DNA of 64,000 bases from Clytia hemisphaerica. Taxonomy: Eukaryota; Cnidaria; Hydrozoa; Leptothecata; Clytiidae. The position numbers and the translations under genes are program-made. Shown one piece after another: positions 24,063-35,529 of the stretch. Location of the stretch: assembly GCA_902728285.1 (NCBI GenBank), contig CACVBU010000498.1:806001-870000 (forward strand), read 5' to 3'. The notes beneath the pieces were generated by a model. That model ran no database searches. It saw only the letters and a list, made by a program, of their open reading frames with translations, and was not told the DNA's origin. Within the stretch, counting starts at the first letter, position 1; each line of letters begins with the position of its first letter.

Positions 24063-25203
24063 AGGACAAGGTTGAGTTTACTGAAACTCTCTGGGTTTGA
24101 TGAGTCAAAAACAACAACAACAATAACCAACGTTTCAGTCACATCCATTGAAACATGGAGCTATCACAATTTACCATATATACTTTTAACTAAAACAATC
24201 CAAAAGTTCCCTAAACATTCAATTGAAAACGTTTCAGCTGAAAGTTTAAATTTCCAAATAATTCAAGACACCAACCAAGCTGACCAGCTAAAAAAGACTG
24301 TGCAATAAGTCTTTTTGTGGATAAAACAGCAGCTTGGTATTGTCTTTTTTCAAAATGTTTGTACCACAGCACTATCCAAATTTTTGTCATCTTCATGCCT
24401 TTGATTGTTTGGGGAAATTTATTGAGCCAAGCAAGATGCACCTGGAAAAACAGCATCTACTCTCCGGTAGATTATAAATTAGGTCCTGGATATTTTGACA
24501 GGAGACATCATTGGAGGTCTGCTGGAAAATTAAATGCAATTTTTTTTTACTTTAATGCTCCTGGATTTTAGCAACAAATAATTCATACTCCTTCCTAGAT
24601 TTTTTTGAAGTGCTAGGAAAATAGCAAGAAAATTCATTTTTTTGAAAAAAGAACAAATGTTTTGAAAATTTTTGGCGCTAAGATTAAGTGCTAAGAAGTT
24701 GATCTACTATCAGGCTATTGTGTAGAGTCATTACATTTAACGTTTTCACTGGACTTAAAATGGTATCACAACCTAGCAAAAGGTCTATCCTTCATTCCTT
24801 GAGAAATAGCTGAAATCACCACTAAAACCAAACTGGCCCTGTACTAAAGAAATAGGCCAAACCCAGATCTATGGGGCATGTGCTGTGATTGCAAGATCGC
24901 TTCCAACCATGGCTCTCTGCTTTTAGGTGCTAAATACACTCAGGAAAACTTTTCACACGTGCACGCTAACGCCCTATTTTATTCTAGATGCAAGTGAAAT
25001 GGATGATATTTTTTATAAGAATCAAAGCAGTAAATTGAAGAATCACAGAGAGTGGATCACACACAAGTGGAGTTAAAATTTTAATTGAAGATTTGATTTT
25101 TCCGACTCAAAATGAAACATTTTTCTCAAATATTTATAGCTGTAGAACACAATCAATTGGGCCTGGCTAAATCAATATTTCAGTAAAATAACATAGACCT
25201 TTT
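24063..25203. other. Gene-free stretch
   Basis: No gene supported. A few degenerate CTCCTGGATTTT-type words occur at 24480-24570 and are related to those at 36880-37420. Confidence 0.4.
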
Positions 25204-26320
25204 GCTAGTCAGGATGCCATGCTGTTTAATTAAAAACTCCATCATTTTAAACATAGCTGTCAACTTTGCCTCACCAAAATGTGGGAAAGCTCCTGATAAT
25301 ACAGTTTTTCAAAATTGGAAAAGGTTTTTGCATAACCTGAATATTAAAATTAATAAAATCAGAAAATTTTTGGAAATGCGGGAGATGCGGGAGAAAATTC
25401 TGGAAATGCGGGAGATTTAGGTGAATCTTTTTCATGCATTAGAAATTGTTAGCACGCGGGAGTCTCCTGCTCAATGCGTGTCTCTCGCCCAATGTGCGGG
25501 AGAGTTAACAGGTATGCTTAAAACAATGACCCATTAATGTTAATGCATAATTATTATTAATAGACCTTTTCGCCTTTCCATCCGCCATCTTGAATTGTAT
25601 GCAAAAATACAGGAACGAAAAGGCCGTGGTTGGATTTAGTTGGAAAATATGCAAAACATATGCAAGTTTATACAAAGATTAAAAAGACAACAAATCATTA
25701 GAACAATAAAAGATGGAATTTCTTAATCCAAAAAGAAATATTTACAGAACAACAAAAGCCTTTTAGGAATTTGTTCTTTTAAAGACATTGCATATTCTGT
25801 TTTCATGCCATTAAAAAATTCCACGAAGACGGAGTACACACATAAAACTTTCAAAACACGCAAACTGAAAGCAGTAATTATGACGTCACACATTATCAAT
25901 GTTTTGATTTGATCATTTGGCGGCTCTAATCCCAGGAGAATAATTTGCCGTCAGCCGAATAAGGATTGTTTTTTACCTTCGCTGGTGATTTTTCAGCTTG
26001 AGTTTACGTCTATGTTATGGTTTTTTAAAGTGGTTGTTCTAAGAGATGAGCGAATATAATTATTTTTAGTTTTCAAGAGAAGCAAATTTAATCTTTCTTC
26101 TAAAAGATTACACTTTAATATAATGCCAATTATGCATTTAAATTTTATATTAATACTTTCTTTTTGCATATGTTTTTCATACTTTCTAAGGGAATTTCAC
26201 CACGGGAATTCGGCCACCATAATTTTTGCATACAATTCAATATGGCGGATGGAAAGGCGAAAAGGTCTATTCTTTTGATGCCAGAGTTTTTAATTATTCA
26301 CATGACATCCTGACTAGCAA
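25204..26320. mobile_element. Outer TIR element hosting a nested MITE
   Basis: TTGCTAGTCAGGATGCCATG at the left is matched by an inverted TTGCTAGTCAGGATGTCATG at the right, and similarity continues through AATTAAAAACTC (about 40 bp in total). The interior is split by the MITE at 25561-26269. It also contains a GC-richer patch (25375-25500) of repeated ATGCGGGAGA words. No ORF is present. Confidence 0.65.
25561..26269. mobile_element. 709-bp MITE, TAGACCTTTTC family, nested in the outer element
   Basis: The TIRs are about 48 bp long with one mismatch. The left one starts TAGACCTTTTCGCCTTTCCA and continues CCGCCATCTTGAATTG; the right one is its reverse complement. TA at both ends suggests Tc1/mariner-type insertion. 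Relatives lie at 43358-43560 and 55278-55447. It carries no coding sequence. Confidence 0.85.
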
Positions 26321-26894
26321 GAAGTCTACAGTCTATTAGTCTAGTCATCTACCTTAATTTTGGTCTAATGTCTAGTCATGTCATGTCTGTGTTGGTCTAA
26401 TGTCTAGTTATCTACCTTAAGTTGCTGGTCTAATGTCTGCCACATCCCTCTTCTAATTTCGACACCCTTCTTCAGAGAATTTTATGAAGGTTGGTCTTGC
26501 TGATGGAAACTATTTTTCTTTGCTTTTAGTGATGAGAGAGGAAAAAGTCTTTTGTCCATCAGCAATTCTGACATTCCTAATATTCCTATCTCTGGAAAAG
26601 GCACAAAGGCAAGATGTCAAAATTAGAAGAGATATGTTGACATCCAGTTTGCAGAGTATATGGCAAGGGTTGATGGCTTCTTTGTACGGGTGAGAGTAGA
26701 TCTTGTATTTTTCTATCTTTGATCTGGAGTTTTCTGGAGTTTCTGAACCTTTAAGATGTTTCTAAGTCAGTCTAAACTTGAACTCCTATATCAGGATTAG
26801 AAACTAGGCTAGTCTTACCTCTTTTATCATTTCCTTTACAACAATAGTCAAACATGCGCAACGCACAGGCTCAACTTCAGTGGCTTCAACTTAT

Positions 26895-27155
26895 TCATAG
26901 GCCCAATTGTAGACCCCCAGATATACACCCAAGGAACAAGTGTGCAAAATTTCAGCCAAATCCGACCATTTTTGAAGTCTCCAGGCTGCCCCAAAGTTTT
27001 AGCCTCATTTTGGCGAAAAGCTCGTCCCCAGGCCCCAAAAATCAAAATTTTCAAAAAATGAAAAAAAAAACCCAGATACTCACCCAAGGAACAAGTGTGC
27101 CAAATTTCAGCCAAATCCGACCATTTTTTAAGTCTCCAGGCTGCCCTAAAGTTAT
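26895..27155. repeat. Two tandem copies of a ~90-bp unit leading into the microsatellite
   Basis: A unit containing ACCCAAGGAACAAGTGTGC, AATTTCAGCCAAATCCGACC and AGTCTCCAGGCTGCCC occurs at about 26922-26998 and again at 27077-27151, more than 90% alike. The second copy passes directly into the CAGA array, as at the microsatellite tail of some retroposons. Confidence 0.8.
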
Positions 27156-27159
27156 TGTG

Positions 27160-27468
<309 letters not shown>

Positions 27469-27599
27469 CAGATTGTAGCTCAATTGAAGTTGAGAATACA
27501 ATGCTGACAAGTTGACACAACACAATGTGTACATGTACATTGACAAGTAATCCCTGAAAGAAGTTTATATAGAAATCTGCAACAAAAACAAAAGTGGTC

Positions 27600-27775
27600 T
27601 CTTCTACTGATTGCTTCCCAGCACTCCTTTGCAGCTGTTATCAAATTTCCACCAATGAGGTTGCCGCATTTCAAACGACCCTTCTTTTTGGCACCAGTGG
27701 CCTCTCAGTGCCTTGCATGACGAGCGGCTGTAAAATCCCACCCTTCATATATTTATTTCAATCCATGATTCGTGG
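27600..27775. repeat. Dispersed repeat, uninterrupted copy
   Basis: The segment containing ACTGATTGCTTCCCAGC, CAAATTTCCACCAATG and GGCTGTAAAATCCCACCC is about 90% alike to 52694-52823 plus 53324-53385. It is the empty-site version of the copy interrupted by the TIR element at 52824-53323. Confidence 0.8.
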
Positions 27776-27838
27776 CTTACTAGACTACAAAGCCACAGCA
27801 CACATTTCAAATACAAAATATACTTTAGTTTTAGTGTG

Positions 27839-28051
27839 TACCGTAAGTTGGTCTAATATCAACATCCCTTCGTCTAATTCCGACACCCTTTTTTTAGAGA
27901 AAGGAATAATATGAGAGCTTGAATCACAAAGGATTATATATTCCTCTCTGACCACTAAGCAAAGAACAACAGTTTCAACCTTTCTATAAATTTCAGCTGA
28001 AAATAGGGTGTCAGATTTAGAGGGGTGTTGACATTAGACCAAGTTACGGTA
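27839..28051. mobile_element. 213-bp MITE, TACCGTAA-GTTGGTCTAAT family
   Basis: The ends are TACCGTAAGTTGGTCTAATA and the inverted TACCGTAACTTGGTCTAATG. Similarity continues through TCAACA and GACACCC. It is flanked by TA. Related ends lie at 38515-38562, 35480-35510 and 26370-26465. Confidence 0.8.
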
Positions 28052-28712
28052 TTTTACAGACCTATATTTATATTGACATACCAGGGTTAGCCCCAACCCT
28101 AGGGGTCCCTTACCGGGGCCTAGAGCCTATTATATTTACCTTCCAAATGCTACTCCCAACCCTATTTTGACTCGCTCTCAAACTCCTAACCCTATAAACA
28201 ATTTTCACCCGTACAAATCGAATAACAAAAAATCTGCTTTCACCCGTTTGAAGGAGTCAGCACATCATGGTTTCAGCCCCCCTTAAAATAAGGGGTGATT
28301 TAAAATTTAGAGAAAAACACAAAGGGCAAAAATGTTAAAAACTGAGAAATAAGGGGGGACTTGGTCTCAAGGGTCAAATGGAAGCCCTTGCTACTTGAGG
28401 GGGGAGTAATCTTGTTCCTTTCTGTTCCAACAGCTGATATTTCTTTGTCACTTTTTTCATTTTTACCTCATTCTAAAATAAATTTTTTCCTGCTGTGTCC
28501 CGATCTTGCAAAGCATCTAAGGCTCCAATCACATTTCAGCTATGGAATTTTCTATTTCGATTCGAATGTTGCATTCGAAAATATTTTTGTTTCCTTGGTG
28601 TGTCATCATCCTACACTACATCTAAGGCTCCAATCACATTTCAGTAATGGAATGTCCCGTGATTCGAATGTTTACATTTTTTAAAGACATTCAAATTTTC
28701 TGTTCTGCTTCT

Positions 28713-29347
28713 ACAGTAAAACCCTAAACTCTAAAAGGCGGACACCTCTGATTAGCGGACAATTTCATTTTCCCCGGCCGTTTCCTAGTCAAATCCTCAT
28801 AAAAAAGTTTCTAAAAGGTGGACACTCAATTAGCGGACCCTCTGATTAGCGGACAAATTTTTTCGTGCGAAATGGCCAAAACCCCTCTTTTAGCTCTCCA
28901 ATTAGCGGACATTGAATATCAAACGGGTCACAGACGTCCAAAATTGAAAAGAAAAAAATTATATTTTTTTATTTCAAGCACTTATATATTAGTCTTATTA
29001 TTCAAATTATTTTCAAATTAAATTCAAATTATTTATACAAATTTCCAGTTTTCCCTTGACCCATTCAACGAATTTAGGGGGGCCAAAGAAATCATAAATC
29101 ACTGGTACTTCAAGTGGTCCGCACCCACCACCTCAATTTAACCTCTTGCCAGTCATTTGAGCTCTTCTATGGCCTAGTGTCTGCAGATAAGTACTTTAGA
29201 CCCCAATCTTGTATTTTCGACACCCTGGGATGGCCTAATTTCAAAATTGGAGCTCCGAGATCAAAAGTTTCTAAAAGGCGGACACTTCTAATTAGCGGAC
29301 ACTAACCCCTTTCCCCGATGGTGTCCGCTAATTAGAGGTTCCACTGT
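28713..29347. mobile_element. pogo/Tigger-like non-autonomous element
   Basis: The left end reads TACAGTAAAACCC then AAAGGCGGACACC. The right end, inverted, reads TACAGTGGAACCTCTAATTA then GCGGACACC. TACAGTnGAACCTC with TA duplication is the usual end of pogo/Tigger elements. The unit ATTAGCGGAC is repeated at least five times within the first 200 bp and near the right end. No transposase frame is present. Confidence 0.75.
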
Positions 29348-29591
29348 ATATGGAATAGTTTCCAGCAGTTTATCAAACTCTACTAATATTTTAAATTTGC
29401 TGGTTTAGAAAAGTATATAATGATAAAAAGTATATAATGATAAAAAACTTTTTCACAAAAGAAAGAAATATCAGTAGAAGAGCTTCCTCAAAAGATGGAG
29501 CTGATACTGATGCACCACGAGGGATTTTTTCAAGCACTTTGAGCTACTACCGTTTTTGTATAATTAGATTGAGTTTCAGATGCGTGACAAA

Positions 29592-29840
29592 TCACGAGCG
29601 AAGCGAGCGCTATTTAGAGCGGGGGTTCTAGGGGGAGGAGCCCCCTTAAGAAAATTTTTTACTCCAAATTTGGCCCTGGATTGCTTTAAACAAGAACAAA
29701 ACGTGAATACATTAACGCCGTTTAAGTAAAAATAGAAAGATTTTGGGCCATTTTACGCCGGTCCTTTTAATGCCGGCCCTTAATCACGCCACACACGAGC
29801 CCAAAAATAACGCTAATAAGGACCGGCGTAAAAAGGGCTG
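29592..29840. repeat. Transposon-end relics: GC-rich hairpin word and inverted GCCGGTCC repeat
   Basis: 29592-29660 holds ACGAGCGAAGCGAGCGC and GGGGGTTCTAGGGGG, an inverted relative of the right subterminal part of the hAT element (33757-33845). 29750-29840 holds TTTTACGCCGGTCC and its inverted match GGACCGGCGTAAAA. Both look like eroded ends of DNA transposons. Confidence 0.5.
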
Positions 29841-29994
29841 ATTAGGTAAATAGAAAGAGTTGTGGCAAAAGCGAAAGAAGGAATAACAACAAATCTATTT
29901 TTTTAATGAAAAAATCTACAAAAGAATATACAAGTAAAAATGAGAATTAACAAATTCATTTCATCAAGAACAAATCTCACATACACCCCTGTCT

Positions 29995-30324
29995 CTTACT
30001 CTATTCTTTATCGAATTATGCGTGTTTCAAAGTTCACTTTTATCAAATCGCGTTCTTTGAAACTTTTAAGAGTATTTCTAAGATCACTTTTATCAAATCG
30101 CTTTCTTCGTAACTTTTAAGAGTGTTTCAAAGATCACTTTTATCCAATCGCTTTTTTCAAAACTTTTAAGAGTGTTTCTATGTAAGATCACTTTTATCAA
30201 AGCGCTTATTTCAAAACTTTTAAGATTGTTTCTAAGATCACTTTTATCAAATCGCTTTCTTTGCTTCTTCGCTTTCATTTTTCGCTTTTTTCGAAACTTT
30301 TAAGAGTGTTTCTAAAATCGATTT
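29995..30324. repeat. Minisatellite, ~50-60 bp unit, six copies, left of the hAT insertion
   Basis: The unit contains TTTTAAGAGTGTTTCTAAGA and TCACTTTTATCAAATCGC. It resumes immediately to the right of the hAT element at 33884 (TTATCAAATCGCC, TTTCGAAACTTTTAAAGAG), so the array was split by the insertion. The same unit, inverted, occurs at 38215-38365 and 40040-40225 inside the element at 38097-40410. Confidence 0.85.
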
Positions 30325-33300
30325 CAGTGCTGCAAATAACGGCCGGTGACCGGTAATTACCGGTCATTTCGTAGTTTCTACCGGTCATTCTGAAGCCTAC
30401 TTTTTCACTTTGTCCGGTTAAAATTTATAGGCTTCTTTCGTAATTTTTAATCATTTTAATTACATTTCTTTAGTTCCTCATACTTACCAAACTATAATTA
30501 TAAGAACTGCTCTAAAAAGTTGGTTCCTTCGTATTTACAACCTTGGCTATTTTCATAACAAAAAAGTTCTTTCTTATAAAAAGTTCTTAATACTTGATTG
30601 CGTCTGATATTTATGACGTCAATAAACACACTTTTTTGCACATCACTTTTGTATGAATCTGTTGTTAGTCTTTGACGCCTCTCGAAGAGATTTTCTTTTT
30701 ATTTGTTTTCCCTCTCTTTCTCCCTCCTACATGCTGTTTAAATTCTTTTATATATATTTTTTTATATACGGTGGAGCGTTGTTAATGAGAATTTTTTTAC
30801 TCCTATGAACTCAAACAAACCTCTTGCGAAAGAAAGAGCCAAAATAGAAAGGAACATGGCATCTCAAAATTTTCCAAAAATAAAAACTCTTCAAAAATGG
30901 AAAAACGATTTTTCATGGTTAAATGTAAACCATTCTCAGGGAATGACATGTAAACTCTGTGTCAAATGGGAAAAGACAATAGAATCGAGCAAAAATTATT
31001 CGGAAGCATTTGTGAAAGGATCTAAGAATTACAGAAAATCTGCTGTAGCTGAACATGAAAAGACAACACAGCATGACAAGAGTAAAGAACTTGAAGAAGA
31101 GGAAAGATGCAAAGCATCAGGAGCAGTTTACAGAAAAACTGTAACTCAGGTAAAAATAGTTTTGTATCAATTACATATTAGAGTTACCGTAAAGTTCTAC
31201 TATACTGAAATTCGACCTATCATTATTTTGGATTTTAACAGCCATTATAGCCCTGGTAAGAAATCAACCATTACCCCCAGTATCCAGTTAAGTGAGTTTT
31301 AAGATTTGCCCTGGTGAACTTGTCACCAACTAAGTGTTTCTTTTTCACGAGGTAGTCATGAATGGCCTTTTTTCTTTTTAGAACACTCCAGTGGGTGCAC
31401 CAATTGTCAAAGGGTTAAAAAAGATGTCCAACACTGAAAAAGAAGGACTTTTAAAACTATTCCAAATCGCATATTTGAATGCATACAAAGGCAGACCTTA
31501 CGTTGATTTTACAGATTGGGTAGAATGGGCTGAGTTAAATGGTATTAAATTCAACGTTACTGCCTATAAAAACCGTACACAATGCACAGAATTCGTAAAT
31601 GTCATTAGTGAGACAATATTCGAGGAAGATGTCAAGAAAAAACTGAAAAATTCAAACTTCATTTCTGTATTTTGCGATGGAAGTACTGATTCTGCTGTCA
31701 TTGAAAAGGAATGTGTGTACCTGATGTTTGTTGACCTCACTGAATTTGAGCCTACTCTTTCATTCATTGCTTTGAAAGATGTTCCCAGTCAGGACGCAGC
31801 AGGAATCAAAAGTGCTCTCACAAAGGCTTTTGATGACGTGGGAATGCCAGAACTAAAGGATAAAATCGTTTTTTTAGCCAGCGATGGTGCCAGTGTAAAT
31901 AGTGGTATTAAAACAGGACTTGCAGCTAAATTTCGAGAGGATGGTCTTGAGTGGCTTGTTTTTGTATGGTGTCTGTCACATAGACTTGAATTAGCATTAA
32001 AGGATAGTCTTGATGATGTTCTAGCTCCTGTTAAAAAAAGCTTGACAAATCTTTTCTACCTTTATCAGAAATCATCGAAAAAGTTAAGAGAATTACGTAA
32101 GCTACATAAAGTATTGAAAGAAATGTACGAGTTTGCTGATAATTGTGTCAAGCCAGCAAAGGCAACTGGAACACGTTGGATTGCCCATGTACTACGCAGC
32201 ATGTCTGGATTGGTTGACAAATTCGGACTTTATTTGCAGCACTTTGAAAATGTAATTGCTGACACCTCAAAACAGACGGATAAAGCAACTTTAGAAGGAA
32301 AGAGGAGACTGTTAACTGAGGCAAATGTTTTACTCCGATGTGGTCTATTTATTGATCTGTTAAATCCAGCATTGAAATTTAGTCTTCAATCTCAAAAGGA
32401 AAATTTTGGAATCATTGAATTAGTTGATGAGTTAGATGACATGTTCCTGGCGTATTTCCTTATGAAAAGGCGATTCGAGAAAAATCCTGAAACTATTTTC
32501 AATCTACCAAACCTACAAAAAGTTTTTGCCAACATAAAGGAAGACCAAGATGAAAAAGGAAAAACAGTTTATAAATATCAAGACATCACTATTCAGTATT
32601 ACAAAAGAGAGATCGACAGTATCAAACATAATACAACAAAGTATATCGACCTAATACTCGAAGCATTGAAAGAAAGGTTTGCAGCTTTATCTGACGAAAA
32701 TGATGGTGACGATGTAACTGGTACTTCCATTGCTGGCGATGCTATTTTGTACGATGTTTGTCGCGTTGTAGATTCTCGCAAATGGATTTTGCCTGAAAAA
32801 ATGACTATTACGATCGAATCAGTCGACTTCATGCTTAAGAACAATATCGAGAGCTTATCGAATATCTTTGGTCACTTCGAAAAGATACTTAAAAAGACAT
32901 CACCCAACATCTCACTCGAAAAAGTTACTGACGAGTACATCAGCTTAGTCATGTACACAATGAAACATTTCAATCACCAAATACACACTCCCATCAAGGT
33001 ATGGCAGTTCCTCAATCCTTACAAAGACGACCGTGGATGGAGCAATATTTTTTTGATTGCAGAGCTGTGTTTTTGCGCGCCATCTTCAAATGCCTCACTT
33101 GAAAGATTTTTTAGTCAAATGAGAATTGTTAAAACTGATTGGCGAAATTCTTTGACAGAAAGTAATTTAACATCCCTGCTTCGGATTAAAGTGTCTGGGC
33201 CAACACTAAAAGTCTTTATTGATCGGTATTGTGAAAAAGCAGTGAGTAAATGGTACAATGACAAAGATCGTCGATTGAATCAAAAGCCTCGAAAAAAATA

Positions 33301-33879
33301 CCGAAAACGTAAGTCCAATAAACCACCAAGGAAGGAGTTCCAGTTGCCATCCTTATTCGAAACAAGTAGTGAAAGCGAGGGAGAACAGGAAGTAGAAAAT
33401 GACGAGGAAGTAACAATCTTGTAATTTATGAAATTAATTTTTTTTTAAAGAAAATTATCAGGTGAAAATAGAATATTAACGAGTGCATCATTCATTTTAT
33501 CTTTCCATATCTTCCTCTCTTCAAACTGAACATTTTTATTATACTATAGTATATGTATACTATATGATACTATAGCTGACCTATCTAAATTTCTTCGTTA
33601 CAAACACTACCCTACTTGTGTGCAGTAGCAGCATAAAAAAGTGCTTTACAACCCAACTAGATGCTTTAATACCGCTATAAAAGAGGAACAGATTTTAAAT
33701 TAAAATAGGTGTTTAGCCAATGTAAGGGTCATTTCGGACTCCAAAATTTTCTAAGGGGGCTCCGCCCCCTAGAACCCCCGCTGGGGGGCTTAGAGCGCCC
33801 CCAGACCCCCTGCTCAAAATTTACTCGCTACGCTCGTAAAAATTACCGGCCAACTTATATTTCCTTATTTGCAGCACTG
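30325..33879 (+). mobile_element. Complete hAT transposon (3,555 bp) with 15-bp TIRs
   Basis: CAGTGCTGCAAATAA at 30325-30339 is the exact inverted repeat of 33865-33879. GATTT directly abuts both ends (30320-30324 and 33880-33884), a 5-bp target duplication. The left subterminal region has five or six CCGGT words within 100 bp, partly palindromic, plausible transposase-binding sites. The right subterminal region is GC-rich (GGGGGCTCCGCCCCC, CTCGCTACGCTCG). It carries one two-exon transposase gene with no disruption, so it may be recently active. Confidence 0.88.
30805..33424 (+). CDS. hAT transposase (BED/TTF-type zinc finger + RNase H-like core), two exons
   Basis: Exon 1 (30805-31149) and exon 2 (31382-33424) join in phase 0 across a GT-AG intron (31150-31381) to encode about 795 residues without stops. 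An N-terminal Cys2-His2 finger (C49, C52, H84, H90) should bind DNA. The catalytic fold shows FCDGSTD (Asp near 214), ASDGASVN (Asp near 283), the hAT-specific CLSH (312-315) and the C-terminal SNASLERFFSQM (Glu near 689). The last of these belongs to the hAT dimerisation region. A basic tail, RKKYRKRKSNKPPRK, is a likely nuclear signal, followed by an acidic end. It resembles the DUF4371/ZNF862-like branch of hAT proteins. Start ambiguity: Met18 is an alternative. Intact motifs inside matching TIRs favour a functional element rather than a domesticated host gene. Confidence 0.93.
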
Positions 33880-33884
33880 GATTT

Positions 33885-34005
33885 TATCAAATCGCCTTTT
33901 TCGAAACTTTTAAAGAGTGTTTTGACGAATGAATGACCGAGAGGATTTTAAGTTTTATCGACTGGATTTGATTTCAGTCGGCTATAATGTCCGATTGCAG
34001 TCCTG
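33885..34005. repeat. Right end of the outer hAT-like element split by the hAT transposon
   Basis: After the resumed minisatellite, the reverse complement of 34005-33930 (CAGGACTGCAATCGGAC, then CGACTGAAAT, then CTCGGTCATTCA) matches the left end of the element at 38097. The minisatellite therefore belongs inside an older element whose right end is here. Its left end, expected near 29840, is not clearly preserved. Confidence 0.55.
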
Positions 34006-34449
34006 CATTGTCGAAAATAATAATAATAAAGAATTTCAATGAGTGGGACAGGGGCCAAACTTCATTTTTTGTTAGGTTATTCTAATACAGGTTTTCTCTA
34101 AAAGATTATTCTTGATAGGACAGGGGTATCTTCAAAGTTTTTCTTTTAACTTTAAATAGTCGGATTTTTTTTTCAAATGTTTTGACTTTCTAGACAGAAT
34201 GAAGATTTGATTTGAAAAGAAAAGTTCCTAAAGTTTCCTTATACCTCATCGACCCCGAATGGTTTTTTAAAGCAATTTTGCTGTAAATATGTAATGACTT
34301 TTATTTCAATTTTGACCCCTTCTATAAAGTTATCCTTTCGAAAAAAACTTTAAAATAATGAAAGAAGTAACTCAATAAGTGAATTCATTCCTTGCTCCAA
34401 AAATCCAAGTAAATGCGAAATAAATTTTCTTAGAAATCTTTTCCCATTA

Positions 34450-34760
34450 AAATCCATTTGTTGCGTATGTTAAACCGTTTGTGACGAACAGTTTTTTGAA
34501 TGATTCTTTAAAAGCATTCGCGGCAAACGGAAAAGCATTCTTCGCGTACGGTTTCATATCTCAAGTTTTCGTAAGCGTTCTTCACGAACGGTTTTCTTTT
34601 TAAGCTGTTCGTCACAAACGGGTTAAAAAGCATAAGCGTTCGTTGCGAACGGTTTCAATAAAACTTTTTTGTAGGGCGTTCGCGAAGGATGCAAAAGCAT
34701 TCCATTCGTTGCGAACGGTTAACCCCTTTGTCACGAATGGAAAAGCGTTTGTGTGTCCAA
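34450..34760. repeat. Degenerate palindromic repeats (GCGTTCGTTGCGAACGG family)
   Basis: About nine irregularly spaced copies of a palindromic word with core TTCGnnnCGAACGG (for example CGTTCGTTGCGAACGGTT near 34645 and again near 34705). There is no ORF and no TIRs. Confidence 0.7.
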
Positions 34761-35353
34761 ATCGAACAGTTTCTGACCCAGTTGTGTTGTCTTTACATTA
34801 TACTGATTAAAAACAAACAATTGGCGTTTCTGAAAAAACTGCTTTGAAACTTTTTTCTTGTAAAATTTTTTTTATATTTCGGATTGAGTTTCATAACTCA
34901 ATCTTGGATTGAGTATTTTTGCCGGTATACGGTAGTAAAAAAGTGCTTAGAAAAATCCCTGACCACCAACCAAGAAACAAAAAAATAAAAAGCGGAACCC
35001 AGAACTAGGGTTTTCCCCGCAATGTGTTTAAGGACTAATTTCTCGCTTGTCTCTACACCCCAAAAATTAAGGGCATGTATACATATAAGAGTCTTGCAAA
35101 TTTAAGGGGCACCTCAAAACCATCTTTAAAGCTTTAAGGGGGGATAAATTGATAAGGGGTGATTTGTGTTTTAAGGGGGGACTCAAAATCATGGATGAAA
35201 CCATCATATGGCAAGGCTGCACTCAACGATAAATTTGGAAATACCAAGCTCCGCACTAGAAGAGTCGCGAGTGCACCTGAAAACTTGCTGAAATTAGCTG
35301 CACTTGAGGAGAAAATGGCAGAACTCTACACTTGGGGTTAAAAAACTGTCTGC

Positions 35354-35421
35354 ACCTGCACCTGAAAACCTCAAATTTTGCACCTGCACCTGAAAACCTC
35401 GAATTTTGCACCTGCACTTGA
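35354..35421. repeat. 28-bp tandem repeat, ~2.5 copies
   Basis: The unit is GCACCTGCACCTGAAAACCT followed by CAAATTTT. Just to its right, 35480-35510 carries an end of the MITE family seen complete at 27839-28051. Confidence 0.8.
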
Positions 35422-35529
35422 CTTTTTCTGAGTAGTGCATTCAAGATCTCTAGCAAACCTCCCACACTCTGCTGCCAAACTGGGGTCGACATTAGACCAA
35501 GATACGGTACTCGAAACAACACATGGCAT

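Noticed and set aside
29995-30320. CRISPR-like regularly spaced repeat
   Set aside because: Repeats are degenerate, contiguous and without unique spacers; the genome is eukaryotic. It is a minisatellite.
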